This document shows positions 42,880-52,011 of a stretch of DNA of 64,000 bases, one piece after another (the first letter of the stretch is position 1; each line of letters opens with the position of its first letter). The notes beneath the pieces were generated by a model. That model searched no databases. It saw only the letters and a list, made by a program, of their open reading frames with translations, and had not been told where the DNA came from. The DNA comes from Arthrobacter sp. Y81 (lineage in GTDB: Bacteria > Actinomycetota > Actinomycetes > Actinomycetales > Micrococcaceae): contig NZ_PJIL01000009.1 of assembly GCF_002929335.1 (NCBI RefSeq), forward strand, positions 124,001 to 188,000, given 5' to 3'. A program made the translations under genes and the position numbers.

Positions 42880-44253
42880 ATGGCCACTCCATCAGTAATG
42901 GCCCCCGCTGACCCGAAACCCTTTGTAGGGCGCAAGGGCATGTACAAGGCATTCGCGGCCAGCCTGACCGGAACCGCGCTGGAGTTCTACGACTTCGCCG
43001 TCTACTCCGCCGCGGCTGCGATCGTTTTCCCGCTCATCTTCTTCCCGGCCTCGGACCCTGTCACGGGCACCCTGCTGGCCTTCTCCACCTACGCCGTGGG
43101 CTACATTTCCCGGCCCGTCGGCGGCATCATCTTCGGTCGGCTCGGGGACGAGATCGGCCGCAAGAAGATCCTGGTCATCACGCTCATGCTGATCGGCGTC
43201 GCCACGTTCCTGATCGGCCTGCTGCCCACGTACGACAACATCGGCGTCATCGCCCCCGCCATCCTCGTTTTCCTCCGCTTCGCCCAGGGTGTTGGCGTCG
43301 GCGGCGAATGGGGCGGCGCGGTCCTGCTCTCCAGCGAATTCGGCGACCCGCGACGCCGCGGCTTCTGGGCATCAGCCGCGCAGATCGGCCCGCCCGCCGG
43401 CAACCTGATGGCCAACGGTGCACTCGCCGTTCTCACCCTGACCCTGTCCGAAGAAGACTTCCTGAGCTTCGGCTGGCGCATCGCCTTCCTGATCTCCGCG
43501 CTGCTGGTGGCCTTCGGCCTCTGGATCCGGCTCAAGCTCGAAGACACCCCCATCTTCAAGGCCATGGAGGCCCGGGGCGACAAGCCCAAGGCCCCCATCC
43601 GCGAAGTGCTGGCCACCCAGCGCCGGCCCCTCATCGCCGCCATGCTCAGCCGCATTGGCCCGGACGTTCTCTACGCCATGTGCACAGTCTTTACGCTCAC
43701 CTACGGCATCCAGGAGCTCGGCTTCGACCGCGGCCAGGTTCTCGTCGCCGTCCTGATCGGGTCAGCCCTCCAGCTCTTCACCATGCCGCTCGCCGGCGCC
43801 ATCTCCGACCGCATCAACCGCCGCCTGGTCTACGCAATCGCCGCAGTTGGCGCCGCCGTCTGGGCCTACCTGTTCTTCATCATCCTCGAAGGACGGTCCC
43901 CGGTCATGCTGATCGTGGGCATCGTGCTTGGCCTGCTCTGCCACTCGTTTATGTACGGACCTCAGGCAGCGTTCGTCGTCGAGCAGTTCTCGCCGCGGCT
44001 CCGCTCCACCGGCAGCTCACTGGCCTACACCTTCGCCGGAATCATTGGCGGCGCCATCGCTCCGTTCATGTTCACCCTCCTGCTGAGCACCTATGACAGC
44101 TGGGTCCCGGTGGCCATCTACCTCAGCGTCGCCTGCCTCCTGACCCTCGTGGGCCTGGCCCTGGGCCGCGACTCCAACGTTGCCGAGGACGAGGAGTACC
44201 TGCAGTCTTCAACCGAGCCGGCCACCGAAGTTGTTGAGAGCGGGACCCGATGA
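42880..44253 (+). CDS. MFS transporter, metabolite:H+ symporter (MHS) type
   Basis: A 457-residue transporter with twelve membrane segments. The MHS marks are present: GTALEFYDFAVYSAAAA in segment 1, RPVGGIIFGRLGDEIGRKK in the segment 2-3 loop, and GVGGEWGGAVLL in segment 4. Members import shikimate, dicarboxylates, betaines or aromatic acids. ATG 42880 has GGAGGT 4 nt upstream; an earlier ATG at 42850 has none. Its stop overlaps the next start by 4 nt. Confidence 0.93.
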   Translation: MATPSVMAPADPKPFVGRKGMYKAFAASLTGTALEFYDFAVYSAAAAIVFPLIFFPASDPVTGTLLAFSTYAVGYISRPVGGIIFGRLGDEIGRKKILVITLMLIGVATFLIGLLPTYDNIGVIAPAILVFLRFAQGVGVGGEWGGAVLLSSEFGDPRRRGFWASAAQIGPPAGNLMANGALAVLTLTLSEEDFLSFGWRIAFLISALLVAFGLWIRLKLEDTPIFKAMEARGDKPKAPIREVLATQRRPLIAAMLSRIGPDVLYAMCTVFTLTYGIQELGFDRGQVLVAVLIGSALQLFTMPLAGAISDRINRRLVYAIAAVGAAVWAYLFFIILEGRSPVMLIVGIVLGLLCHSFMYGPQAAFVVEQFSPRLRSTGSSLAYTFAGIIGGAIAPFMFTLLLSTYDSWVPVAIYLSVACLLTLVGLALGRDSNVAEDEEYLQSSTEPATEVVESGTR

Positions 44254-45053
44254 GCCAGGCCAACGCACTCCTGGCTCCCTCCGATGCGCGCCTGAAGTTC
44301 CGCAACGGCCTGGTCACTCCCACCTCCGGATGGAGCGACGGCTACACCCAGGCGAACCTGATAGCGGTGACGGCCGACTACGCCGACGAATTCATCGAAT
44401 TCTGCCGGCTCAATCCCAAGGCATGCCCCGTCATCGACATCATCCCGGCGGGAAAGTACGGGAGCGTCCTCGCCGCAGGGTCCGACATCCGCAGTGACAT
44501 CCCCGCCTACCGCGTGTGGGTGGACGGCCAACTTGCCGACGAAGTCACGGACGTCTCATCGGTCTGGCGTGACGACATGGTGGGAGTCCTCATCGGCTGC
44601 AGCTTCACCTTCGAGGCCGCGCTTGCCAGTGCGGGCGTGCCGCTCCGGCATACCGAAACCGGCCGGAACGTCCCGATGTACCGCACGAACGTCGAGTGCA
44701 CCCCTGCCGGGCGGATCCACGGCCCGATGGTGGTTTCCATGCGGCCGATGCCGCCCGAACTGGTCGAAACGGCCATCAGGGTGACATCGGAAGTACCGAA
44801 GGTCCACGGCAGCCCGGTCCACGTCGGATCGCCCGAGGACCTCGGCATCGCCGACATCAACCGCCCTGATTTCGGCGATGCGGTGGAGATCCTTCCGGGG
44901 GAAGTGCCGGTTTTCTGGGCCTGCGGGGTGACACCGCAGAGCGCAGTGATGGCATCCAGGCCATCCTTTGCCATCAGCCACGCCCCCGGCTACATGTTCA
45001 TCACTGATGTTCCCGAAAGCACGTACCGGGAACCGGCAGGAGCGTCATCGTGA
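44250..45053 (+). CDS. DUF1445 putative hydro-lyase / D-glutamate cyclase family
   Basis: A 267-residue protein of the YcsI/DUF1445 family. Typical elements are GYTQANLIAVTADYADEFIEFC, CPVIDIIPAG, FLIGCSFTFE-like (VGVLIGCSFTFEAAL) and YRTNVECTPAGRIHGPMVVSMRP. The last third has FWACGVTPQ and ISHAPGYMFITD. Relatives are annotated as hydro-lyases, and a mitochondrial relative as D-glutamate cyclase. It is coupled by ATGA overlap to the MHS transporter, so its substrate is probably the imported acid. Confidence 0.9.
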   Translation: MSQANALLAPSDARLKFRNGLVTPTSGWSDGYTQANLIAVTADYADEFIEFCRLNPKACPVIDIIPAGKYGSVLAAGSDIRSDIPAYRVWVDGQLADEVTDVSSVWRDDMVGVLIGCSFTFEAALASAGVPLRHTETGRNVPMYRTNVECTPAGRIHGPMVVSMRPMPPELVETAIRVTSEVPKVHGSPVHVGSPEDLGIADINRPDFGDAVEILPGEVPVFWACGVTPQSAVMASRPSFAISHAPGYMFITDVPESTYREPAGASS

Positions 45054-45313
45054 AGAAGAGACTTCCCGTTGCCGAGAAACGGGCACGCAGGATGATCAAC
45101 CTCTCGGCGCCGCGGCGGGAGGCCACCGGCACCCACTGCGAACTGACCGGGGTCTGGCAGAGCTCTGCGGGAACGAGCATCTCGCTGTACGAGGGCCAGC
45201 TCTTCCCGAGCGATGCCGGCCGGCCATGCATCTGGACGTACGCAGGCCAACCGGCAGGCAAGGCCGGTTCCGGAGACGCCCGGTGGGCAACTCCGGAGCG
45301 TCACAGGCTGTAA
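45050..45313 (+). CDS. Small basic protein, last gene of the MHS operon
   Basis: An 87-residue protein starting at GTG 45050, four bases before the end of the hydro-lyase gene (GTGA overlap). It begins with a basic stretch (KKRLPVAEKRARR), then HCELTGVWQSSAG, EGQLFPSDAG and CIWTY. The spacing faintly recalls YjzC-like small proteins. No function can be given. The overlap argues that it is translated. Confidence 0.6.
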   Translation: MKKRLPVAEKRARRMINLSAPRREATGTHCELTGVWQSSAGTSISLYEGQLFPSDAGRPCIWTYAGQPAGKAGSGDARWATPERHRL

Positions 45314-45328
45314 GGGCAACAAACGGCG

Positions 45329-45364
45329 AGCGGACGACGGCGGGACTTCCCGCCGTCGCCCGCT
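45329..45364. terminator. Extragenic palindrome, terminator type
   Basis: Arm AGCGGACGACGGCGGGA with two mismatches in the opposite arm, 15 bases after the operon's last stop, between convergent genes. Confidence 0.75.
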
Positions 45365-45387
45365 TCCGTTAATGCGCTTGGGAACTG

Positions 45388-45960
45388 TCAGGGCAGCCGC
45401 GACGGGCGCAGCAGGCTGGGTGTGCCCGCACTTTCGGGGTCGAGGGGCACCGGGCTGATCAGCACGGCGGGCCCGCGGTGCAGGATGCCGTCCGAGAGCG
45501 GCTGGCAGCGCATACCGCCGCGCCCGCGCATCGCTTTGTGGGCCCCCGGGGCGAGCATCTGGTCCATCCAGGCGCAGGGGTGGGCAGGCCTGCCGGCCCG
45601 GAGCCGCACGAGGTTCCCGCGCGATTCCAGTGCGAACTCCTCACCAAGCAGCGGGGCGAGGTGGGCGCCCCGGAGGACGACGTTGCGCCGCGTCAGCAGC
45701 GGGTCAAACGGCGCGGTCCCGAGCTCTGCGGCCATGGCTTCGAGGGCCTCCACCGCAATCAGCGTGACGGCTGCATCCATGTGCGCGGCCTTGCCGAAGA
45801 ACCGGTCGCCCACAATGCCCTTGTCGGCCACCAATTCGACGTGGTCGGTGTCTGTCCTGGGGACGTCGGCCGCGCCCTCGCGGGCGCGGCCAAAGTAAGC
45901 GTGCGCCGGAGACACGAGCAGATGAAGGACCTCAACGTCGTACCGGTAGCTTGCCGTCAT
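45388..45960 (-). CDS. MOSC domain protein
   Basis: A 190-residue protein with the MOSC fold. It shows LVADKGIVGDRFFG, LTRRNVVLRGAHLAPLLGEEF and the conserved-Cys region HPCAWMDQM. MOSC proteins carry or transfer sulfur to molybdenum cofactor or related targets. The ATG has TAGTTT 6 nt upstream and no Shine-Dalgarno. The Pro-rich C-terminal 25 residues are not part of the domain. Confidence 0.88.
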   Translation of the reverse strand: MTASYRYDVEVLHLLVSPAHAYFGRAREGAADVPRTDTDHVELVADKGIVGDRFFGKAAHMDAAVTLIAVEALEAMAAELGTAPFDPLLTRRNVVLRGAHLAPLLGEEFALESRGNLVRLRAGRPAHPCAWMDQMLAPGAHKAMRGRGGMRCQPLSDGILHRGPAVLISPVPLDPESAGTPSLLRPSRLP

Positions 45961-46063
45961 GCCTTAAAACTATCCTTCTTGGCTGGGGCGGCCCACCGTT
46001 CACCTGCTGGCACGCACTGGCAGGGCCTCCCACGATGCGATCCGGGCCAATAGCGTCGATGGC

Positions 46064-46441
46064 ATGAATGCAGACGAACAGAACCGGGCGGAAATCCTTG
46101 AGAACTACCGAGCCCACTTGAGCGCCATGGTGGGCGGCAACACGGAGATCCTGGCCGAGCTGCTGACCGAGGACTTCTCGCTGACGCACATGACGGGCTA
46201 TTTCCAGCCCAAGCAGGAATGGCTGGCCCAGATGCGGGGCGGGCAGTTCGTCTACCACGACGTCCAGGAGCGGACCGTGTCACTCGACGTCAACGGCGGC
46301 ACTGCCAGGCTGGTGGGCAGGTTCATGACTGATGCCACCGTCTATGGCTCACGGGCCACGTGGCCTTTGCAGCTCACCATGGACTACGTCCTAACGGACG
46401 GCCGGTGGCTCGCCTCGCGCTCGATAGCGACCACCTGGTAG
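46064..46441 (+). CDS. NTF2-like (SnoaL/DUF4440-type) protein
   Basis: A 125-residue cone-fold protein. The N-terminal helix EQNRAEILENYRAHLSAM, then LAELLTEDFSLTHMTG, and closing strands (LQLTMDYVLTDGRWLASRSI) are typical of NTF2-like domains used as small enzymes or binding proteins. TAGCGT lies 7 nt before the ATG, another leaderless candidate. Divergent from the MOSC gene. Confidence 0.85.
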   Translation: MNADEQNRAEILENYRAHLSAMVGGNTEILAELLTEDFSLTHMTGYFQPKQEWLAQMRGGQFVYHDVQERTVSLDVNGGTARLVGRFMTDATVYGSRATWPLQLTMDYVLTDGRWLASRSIATTW

Positions 46442-46462
46442 CACCGGGTGGCCCCGGAACAG

Positions 46463-46503
46463 CAAGCGGACGATGGCGGGAACTTCCCGCCATCGTCCGC
46501 TTG
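46463..46503. terminator. Extragenic palindrome, terminator type
   Basis: A 19-bp stem (CAAGCGGACGATGGCGGGA) around a short ACT centre, with a compensated change (GATGG/CCATC) relative to the family. It lies between convergent genes. Confidence 0.85.
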
Positions 46504-46525
46504 CTTCTGAACTTCGCCTGTTGAA

Positions 46526-47907
46526 TTAGGCCTGATTCGTTGGCGCTGAAGGCGTCAGATCCTGCGACTTCGCGGGAGGAGCGAGCCGTGCCGGCCGTGT
46601 CTTGGGGCCGAAAAGCGCGAGGACGACGGCGCCGAAAAGCCAGGTGCCGGCGATGAAGAAGAACACGCTCTGGTATCCGCTGCCGGTGTACAGGCCCGCA
46701 ATGATCAACGGCCCGGCGGCGTTGGAGAGCCGGCCCAGCCCATAAGAGATGCCCGTGCCCAGGGATCGTCCGGCGGTGTCGAACACTTCAGGGGAGTAGG
46801 CGTAGGCGAGGGCTGTGTAGCCTCGCTCGAAGAGGTTCACGAGGAACCCGAAGACGACGATCAAGATGGGGTTGAACGTGAGCCCGTAGAAAAGCCCGCA
46901 GATAGCGATGGTGGTGCCGAAAACGACCAGGCACCACTTGCGTTCGAATCGGTCTGTCACCAGGGAGGCCAGGTAGGATCCCAACGGTGCTCCCACGGTG
47001 GTGAGCGCCACAAAGAAGATCGAATCTTTCACGCTGAAGCCTTCTTGTGCCAGCAGCGTCGGTGCCCAGCTGGAGTACCCAAAGAAGCCGATGGTCTGGG
47101 TGACCCACAGGACCGTGAGGAGTAGCGTGGGTCCGAGGTATTTCTTCTGGAGCAGAAGCCTGAACGGGGTCTTGGTCTTGACCGTCTGTACGGCGGCGAT
47201 CGGTGCTGCGGGCAGCGGCAGCGGTCCCTTCTCCGCAGCGACCCGTGCCTCGATCTCGGTAAGGGCGGCGTCGGCTTTGTCGTACTGGCCCTTGCTCTCG
47301 TACCAGCGGGGGATTCTTTCAGGTGCCTGCTGAAGAGGATGAAGAGAATGCCGAGCGCTCCCCACAGGTAAACGAGCCGCCACGACCAGTCGCTGAGTGG
47401 GACCACCACACTGGCGATGAGGTTGGTGGCAGGGGTTCCGCAGATGCCGATGACGATGGCGTACGCCTGGTACTTGCCGCGGACGGCGGCCGGAAAGACC
47501 TCGTTGACGTAAATGACCGCCACGACGGTCATAGCCGCGAGTCCGGCCGAGGTCAGGACGCGGAAGGCGCCGAGGGAAACGATGTCCCAGGAGAACACGG
47601 CGGCGAACGAAAAGACCGAGTACCACACGGTGGTGATGGTCAGTGCATTCTTGCGTCCCCACCGGTCTGCCAGCCAGCTGGCGATCAGTGAGCCGAAGAA
47701 CATGCCGACGAACGACAGGGATGTGACGTACGCGATCTGGTTGATCGTCACGCCCCACAGCGTCACGAGCTTGGGGACGGTGGTGGCGAAGCTGTTGATG
47801 TCCGCGAATTCGAAGAAATAGGCGAATGAGACAGCGACCAGGGTGATCTTGTGGAACTTGGATATGGGAAGCCGGTCGAGCCGGTTTGCCGCATTGGAGT
47901 GCATCAT
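46526..47907 (-). pseudogene. MFS transporter gene with a -1 frameshift
   Basis: Two reading frames together encode one 12-segment MFS transporter of the sugar/aromatic-acid porter group. The first part runs from ATG 47907 (AGAGGA 6 nt upstream) through ADRWGRKNALTI to FSRHLKESP. The second resumes at RWYESKGQYDKADAALTEIE and ends normally. The switch occurs at a run of five G on the plus strand (47308-47312); six would restore the frame. This is either a true inactivating mutation or an error in a homopolymer. As first neighbour of LigI in the same direction, it probably imports the substrate of that pathway. Confidence 0.85.
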
Positions 47908-47941
47908 TGGAGTCCTCTGGGGAAAGATGGGGTGGATGGGG

Positions 47942-48862
47942 CTAGGCGTCTTCGCCTGGCCAGTAGAGCCGCATCGGGTTGGCGACGAGGAGCTTGTGCT
48001 GCTGTTGGGTGGTGACGGCCACCTGCGGTATGTAGTCGACAAGGAGCCCGTCATCGGGCATGTGGTCCGTGAGATTGGGGTGCGGCCAGTCGGTGCCCCA
48101 GAGCACCCTGTCCGGGAACTCCTCGATGACGCGGCGTCCGAAGGGCACTGCGTCGGTGTAGGCCTTTTGCTCGCCGTCGAGCGCGGAGGGACCGGTGATG
48201 CTGAGTCGCTCCGGGCAGCTGACCTTGACCCACACGTCGTTGTTTCCGACGAACCGCAGGAAGCGGCTGAAGTCCGGGCCGGCGGCGGGTTTGCTGACGT
48301 CCGGCCGTCCCATATGGTCAATCACCAGGGGCGTGGGAAGGGAACCGAAGAACCCTTCAAGGTCCTCCAGGTCGTCGCCTTCGAAATAGATGACGACGTG
48401 CCAGCCCAGGGGAGCGATCCTCTTCGCAATGGCAGCCAGGTCGTCCTGCGGGGCGGCACTGACCAGGCGCTTGAGGAAGTTGAACCGCACTCCCCGCACA
48501 CCGGCCGCATCCAGCCGGCGAAGCTCGGCGTCTGTCACGTCGGGACGGACCGTGGCGACGCCTCGGGCACGGCCGCCGGAAGCCTGGACCGCGTCGACCA
48601 TCGCGCTGTTGTCGGCGCCGTGGCATGTCGCCTGCACAATGACGTTGCGGCTGACCCCAAGGTGGTCCCGGAGCGCGAAGAGCTCTTCCTTGCCTGCGTC
48701 CCCGGGGGTGTACCTGCGTTCCGGGGCGAAGGGGAACTCGGCGCCGGGGCCAAAGACGTGGCAGTGTGCGTCCACTGTCCCGGCCGGCAGGGCGAAGCGG
48801 GGTGTGGAGGGACTGCGGTACCAGTCCAACCAGCCCGGTGATTTAGTAAACAGGGCGCTCAT
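47942..48862 (-). CDS. ligI: 2-pyrone-4,6-dicarboxylate hydrolase (LigI type)
   Basis: A 306-residue amidohydrolase that opens 2-pyrone-4,6-dicarboxylate to oxalomesaconate. DAHCHVFGP supplies the first metal-site histidines, VIDHMGRPDV the middle motif, and WGTDWPHPNL the terminal Asp. The N-terminal WYRSPSTPRFALPAGTVDAHCH is typical of LigI. The start at 48862 has AAGGAG 6 nt upstream. It is downstream of LigK-, LigJ- and GalD-type genes in one direction. Confidence 0.9.
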   Translation of the reverse strand: MSALFTKSPGWLDWYRSPSTPRFALPAGTVDAHCHVFGPGAEFPFAPERRYTPGDAGKEELFALRDHLGVSRNVIVQATCHGADNSAMVDAVQASGGRARGVATVRPDVTDAELRRLDAAGVRGVRFNFLKRLVSAAPQDDLAAIAKRIAPLGWHVVIYFEGDDLEDLEGFFGSLPTPLVIDHMGRPDVSKPAAGPDFSRFLRFVGNNDVWVKVSCPERLSITGPSALDGEQKAYTDAVPFGRRVIEEFPDRVLWGTDWPHPNLTDHMPDDGLLVDYIPQVAVTTQQQHKLLVANPMRLYWPGEDA

Positions 48863-48888
48863 GGGATCTCCTTTGACCAGACTATTCA

Positions 48889-49572
48889 TCAGTCGACGTA
48901 CCGCAAGCCTGCGGCCTCGAGCGGCTGCCGCATGGAGTAGACGTCGAGGCCGAGCTCGCCGGCGGCGAACCGCTGACGCTTGCCTTCCTCGTTGGCTTCG
49001 CGCTGCCGGGCAGCCTCCGCCACGTCCCCGGCGCGGCTGGCGGGAACCACAACGACGCCGTCGATATCAGCTATCACGACGTCGCCGGGGTTGACCAGGG
49101 CGTTGGCGCAGACCACCGGGACGTTGACCGAGCCAAGCGTCGCCTTGATGGTGCCCTTGGAGTTGATGGCCCTGCTGAAGACGGGAAAGTCCATCTCCTG
49201 CAAGGCGTCAACATCGCGGCAGCCGCCGTCGATGACCAGTCCCACTCCGCCCTGGGCGCGGACGGACGTTGCGAGCAGGTCGCCGAAGAACCCGTCCTCG
49301 CACTCCGTGGTGCAGGCAGCGACGAGGACGTCGCCGGGCTGCACCTGTTCGGCCGCCACGTGCAGCATCCAGTTGTCGCCGGGCTGAAGCAGCACGGTGA
49401 CTGCGGTGCCGCAGAGTTTGGCGGTGGGGTAGGCCGGGCGGATATAGGGCCGCATGAGGCCAAGGCGGCCCATGGCCTCATGGATGGTGCTGACGGCGAA
49501 TGTGGACAACGCTTCGACGTCCGCGCGGGCGGCACGGCTGATGGTGCGGTGTACGACTCCGAGTTCATGCAT
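48889..49572 (-). CDS. ligK: 4-carboxy-4-hydroxy-2-oxoadipate aldolase (LigK/GalC type)
   Basis: A 227-residue RraA-fold aldolase that splits 4-carboxy-4-hydroxy-2-oxoadipate to pyruvate and oxaloacetate and may also decarboxylate oxaloacetate. The metal and substrate motif is GGCRDVDALQEM near residues 119-130, with IDGVVVVPAS later. The pathway role is based on the neighbours; RraA-fold proteins alone are ambiguous. TAGGAG lies 9-10 nt before the start. Cotranscribed with ligI, 26 bases apart. Confidence 0.88.
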   Translation of the reverse strand: MHELGVVHRTISRAARADVEALSTFAVSTIHEAMGRLGLMRPYIRPAYPTAKLCGTAVTVLLQPGDNWMLHVAAEQVQPGDVLVAACTTECEDGFFGDLLATSVRAQGGVGLVIDGGCRDVDALQEMDFPVFSRAINSKGTIKATLGSVNVPVVCANALVNPGDVVIADIDGVVVVPASRAGDVAEAARQREANEEGKRQRFAAGELGLDVYSMRQPLEAAGLRYVD

Positions 49573-49592
49573 GGATCTGTGCTCCTAGTGGG

Positions 49593-50618
49593 TTAGCGGC
49601 CCTGCTGCTTGAGCAGGGCATTGAGCCGGGGGTAGACGGAGCGCGCGTTGTGCTCCTGGACGGCGGCCAGGTCAGCCTCAGAGAGCCCGGACTGCTCGAT
49701 GTAGCGGACGGTGTCGTCGAAGTGGTGGCCGCTGCAGGGGTCAATGTCGCGGACGGCGCCGATCATCTCGGAGGCGAAGAGGATGTTGCGGGTTGGAACG
49801 ACGTCCAGCAGCAGGTCAATGCCGGGCTGGTGGTAGACGCAGGTGTCGAAGAAGACATTCCGCATCACGTGCTCTTCCAGCGGGGGCTTCTTCAGTGCCA
49901 TGGCCAGGCCCCGGAAACGTCCCCAGTGGTACGGCACGGCGCCTCCCCCGTGGGGAATGACCAGCTTGAGCGTCGGGAAGTCGGCGAACAGGTCACCTTG
50001 GACCAGCTGCATGAAGGCGGTGGTGTCGGCGTTCAGGTAGTGCGCGCCGGTGGTGTGGAAGGCCGGGTTGATGCTGGTGCTGACGTGGACCATGGCCGGA
50101 ATGTCGTATTCGACCATCTTCTCGTAGATGGGGTACCAGGACCGGTCGGTGAGCGGCGGGGCCGTCCAGTGGCCGCCGGACGGGTCGGGGTTCAGGTTCA
50201 GCGCCACGGCCCCGTATTCCTCCACGCACCGTGTGAGTTCGGGGATGCAGGTGGCCGGATCGACGCCGGGGGACTGGGGGAGCATTGCGGCCGGTACAAA
50301 GCGCTCGGGGTAGAGCTCGCTGACCCGGAAGCAGAGTTCGTTGCAGATAGCAGCCCACTCCGCGGAAGCCTCGAAGCCACCGACGTGGTGCGCCATGAAA
50401 GAGGCACGCGGGGAAAAGATCGTCAGGTCGATGCCGCGTTCGTCCATGAGGCGCAGCTGGTTACCCTCGATGCTTTCCCGCAGCTGGGTGTCGGTAATGC
50501 GAAGGTCCGCGGCGGCGGGGGCCGCGGCCGGTTTTTCGAGGCCGGCGATCTGTTGGTTCCGCCATCCCTCCAGTTCTGCGGGGGCCGTGGTGAAGTGGCC
50601 ATGGCAGTCGATGATCAT
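49593..50618 (-). CDS. ligJ: 4-oxalomesaconate hydratase (LigJ type)
   Basis: A 341-residue amidohydrolase-2 family protein. The N-terminal metal motif is IDCHGHFTTAP. LIFSPRASFM-like sequence (LTIFSPRASFMAHHVG), NLNPDPSGGHW and HGGGAVPYHWGR match the LigJ group that hydrates 4-oxalomesaconate. Its start overlaps the stop of the upstream GalD-type gene by 4 nt, and AGGAGA lies 7 nt before it. Confidence 0.9.
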   Translation of the reverse strand: MIIDCHGHFTTAPAELEGWRNQQIAGLEKPAAAPAAADLRITDTQLRESIEGNQLRLMDERGIDLTIFSPRASFMAHHVGGFEASAEWAAICNELCFRVSELYPERFVPAAMLPQSPGVDPATCIPELTRCVEEYGAVALNLNPDPSGGHWTAPPLTDRSWYPIYEKMVEYDIPAMVHVSTSINPAFHTTGAHYLNADTTAFMQLVQGDLFADFPTLKLVIPHGGGAVPYHWGRFRGLAMALKKPPLEEHVMRNVFFDTCVYHQPGIDLLLDVVPTRNILFASEMIGAVRDIDPCSGHHFDDTVRYIEQSGLSEADLAAVQEHNARSVYPRLNALLKQQGR

Positions 50619-51820
50619 TGTTGCTTCTCCTCAGGTGAATCCGCGGCTGCTAATGCACTCGAGTGCAAAGTGCGGCGGGGGACAAAGACGTCGCCGGCCA
50701 TGATGAGACGGGCAGTGCGCAGCAGGGCGGACTTGATGACGCGCTGGGCGTTGCCGGGGTCAAGGCCCAGCTCGACGCTGAATTCCCCGGCCGGATGCTC
50801 GACGGACACCCGGATTTCGGTTCCGGGGTCAACCTTCGCGATGTCGTGGGCGACAGATCCCTCCAGCACGCACGCAGTTGCCGCCGTGACCGCAGCCAGG
50901 ACGCCGATGGACTCGTGGCAGGTGTGCGGAATAAAGCTGCGGGTGGTGATCGCACCCCCTTGGGCCGGCGGCGAAACGAGCGTCATTTTGGGATAGTTCC
51001 TGCCGGTCACATCCCCAAGGCCCATCAGTTCGCCGCAGGCCAGGCGCAGGACCTCCAGCCGGGACTTGAGCTCGTGGTCCTCGTTCAGTGCTTCCGTCGA
51101 CTCGTATCCGGTACGGCCGAGGGCGGTGGCGGCGACGATGACCAGCGGCTGGCCGTTGTCGATGCACGTCACGTCGACACGTCCTACGCCGGCGATATCG
51201 ACTTGGTCACGGACGTTGCCCGTGGGCAGGAGCGAAGAGCAGACGGATCCTGCGGTGTCGAGGAAGTTGATGGAGATGGGCGCCGCGGATCCGGGTACCC
51301 CGTCAATGCGGGCGTCCCCGGAGTACTCCACGTACCGGCCGGACCCGCCGTCGGGTGTGGGGACAGTGATCTCGGCAACCAGGCCCGTGTTGAGTGTGCG
51401 GACCCGGGCTGCTGTGCTGTCGCCCTGGTGGATGATCAGGCCTGATTCCAGCGCAAAGGGCACCACCGCCGCGAGCATGTTCCCGCAGTTGGCAGTCAGG
51501 TCAACGACGTCGCTGTCCGGCTGCAGCTGGGCAAACCGGAATTCAAGGTCGGCGTCGTCGCCGGCGCTCAGGCCGACGATGCCGACCTTGCTGGTCAGGG
51601 GATGAGCGCCTCCCAGACCGTCGATCTGACGGGGGTCCGGGGATCCCATCACTGCCAGCAGTATGGCGTCCCGGGAAGCCTGATCCGCCGGAAGGTCTTC
51701 GGCCCGGAAGAACGGTCCTCGCGACGTACCTCCACGCATGAACCAGCACGGAATAGCGGTCTGGCTGCCTTGGACATGCGGGCGGGCCTTTTCCGTTCCC
51801 TGGATGGTCGCTTGAACCAC
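50615..51820 (-). CDS. galD: 4-oxalomesaconate tautomerase (GalD/LigU, PrpF family)
   Basis: A 401-residue PrpF-fold isomerase. It begins after a short N-terminus with IPCWFMRGGTSRGPFF, the family signature. DLTANCGNMLAAVVPFAL holds a catalytic Cys, and SFIPHTCHESIG lies in the second half. In this pathway it isomerises 4-oxalomesaconate tautomers before hydration. The GTG at 51820 is chosen because GGGAG lies 8 nt upstream; a longer frame would run over the operator region. First gene of the lig operon. Confidence 0.85.
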   Translation of the reverse strand: MVQATIQGTEKARPHVQGSQTAIPCWFMRGGTSRGPFFRAEDLPADQASRDAILLAVMGSPDPRQIDGLGGAHPLTSKVGIVGLSAGDDADLEFRFAQLQPDSDVVDLTANCGNMLAAVVPFALESGLIIHQGDSTAARVRTLNTGLVAEITVPTPDGGSGRYVEYSGDARIDGVPGSAAPISINFLDTAGSVCSSLLPTGNVRDQVDIAGVGRVDVTCIDNGQPLVIVAATALGRTGYESTEALNEDHELKSRLEVLRLACGELMGLGDVTGRNYPKMTLVSPPAQGGAITTRSFIPHTCHESIGVLAAVTAATACVLEGSVAHDIAKVDPGTEIRVSVEHPAGEFSVELGLDPGNAQRVIKSALLRTARLIMAGDVFVPRRTLHSSALAAADSPEEKQQ

Positions 51821-51874
51821 GGTGTTCGCTCCCTCGATAGTGATGCAATACACACCACGATAACCGTTGACGAA

Positions 51875-51968
51875 ATTGTTAGCAATATCGTCAGCAAACT
51901 TTTTGAGGAACGTAGGTTGGCACCGCCCGGCCGGGCTCCGGGGACGCTCTGACAAAATTGTTTACAAT
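51875..51968. promoter_or_regulatory. Two putative GntR operators between galD and its regulator
   Basis: ATTGTTAGCAAT (51875-51886) lies 55 bases before galD and ATTGTTTACAAT (51957-51968) lies 44 bases before the GntR gene. They fit one consensus, ATTGTTWRCAAT. The second overlaps a good -10 (TACAAT, 51963-51968) for the GntR gene. This suggests one regulator acting on both divergent units. Confidence 0.72.
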
Positions 51969-52011
51969 ACAAAGGGAAAGTTTCAGCGAAATTGGTTCCG
52001 GAGGGGGCAGC

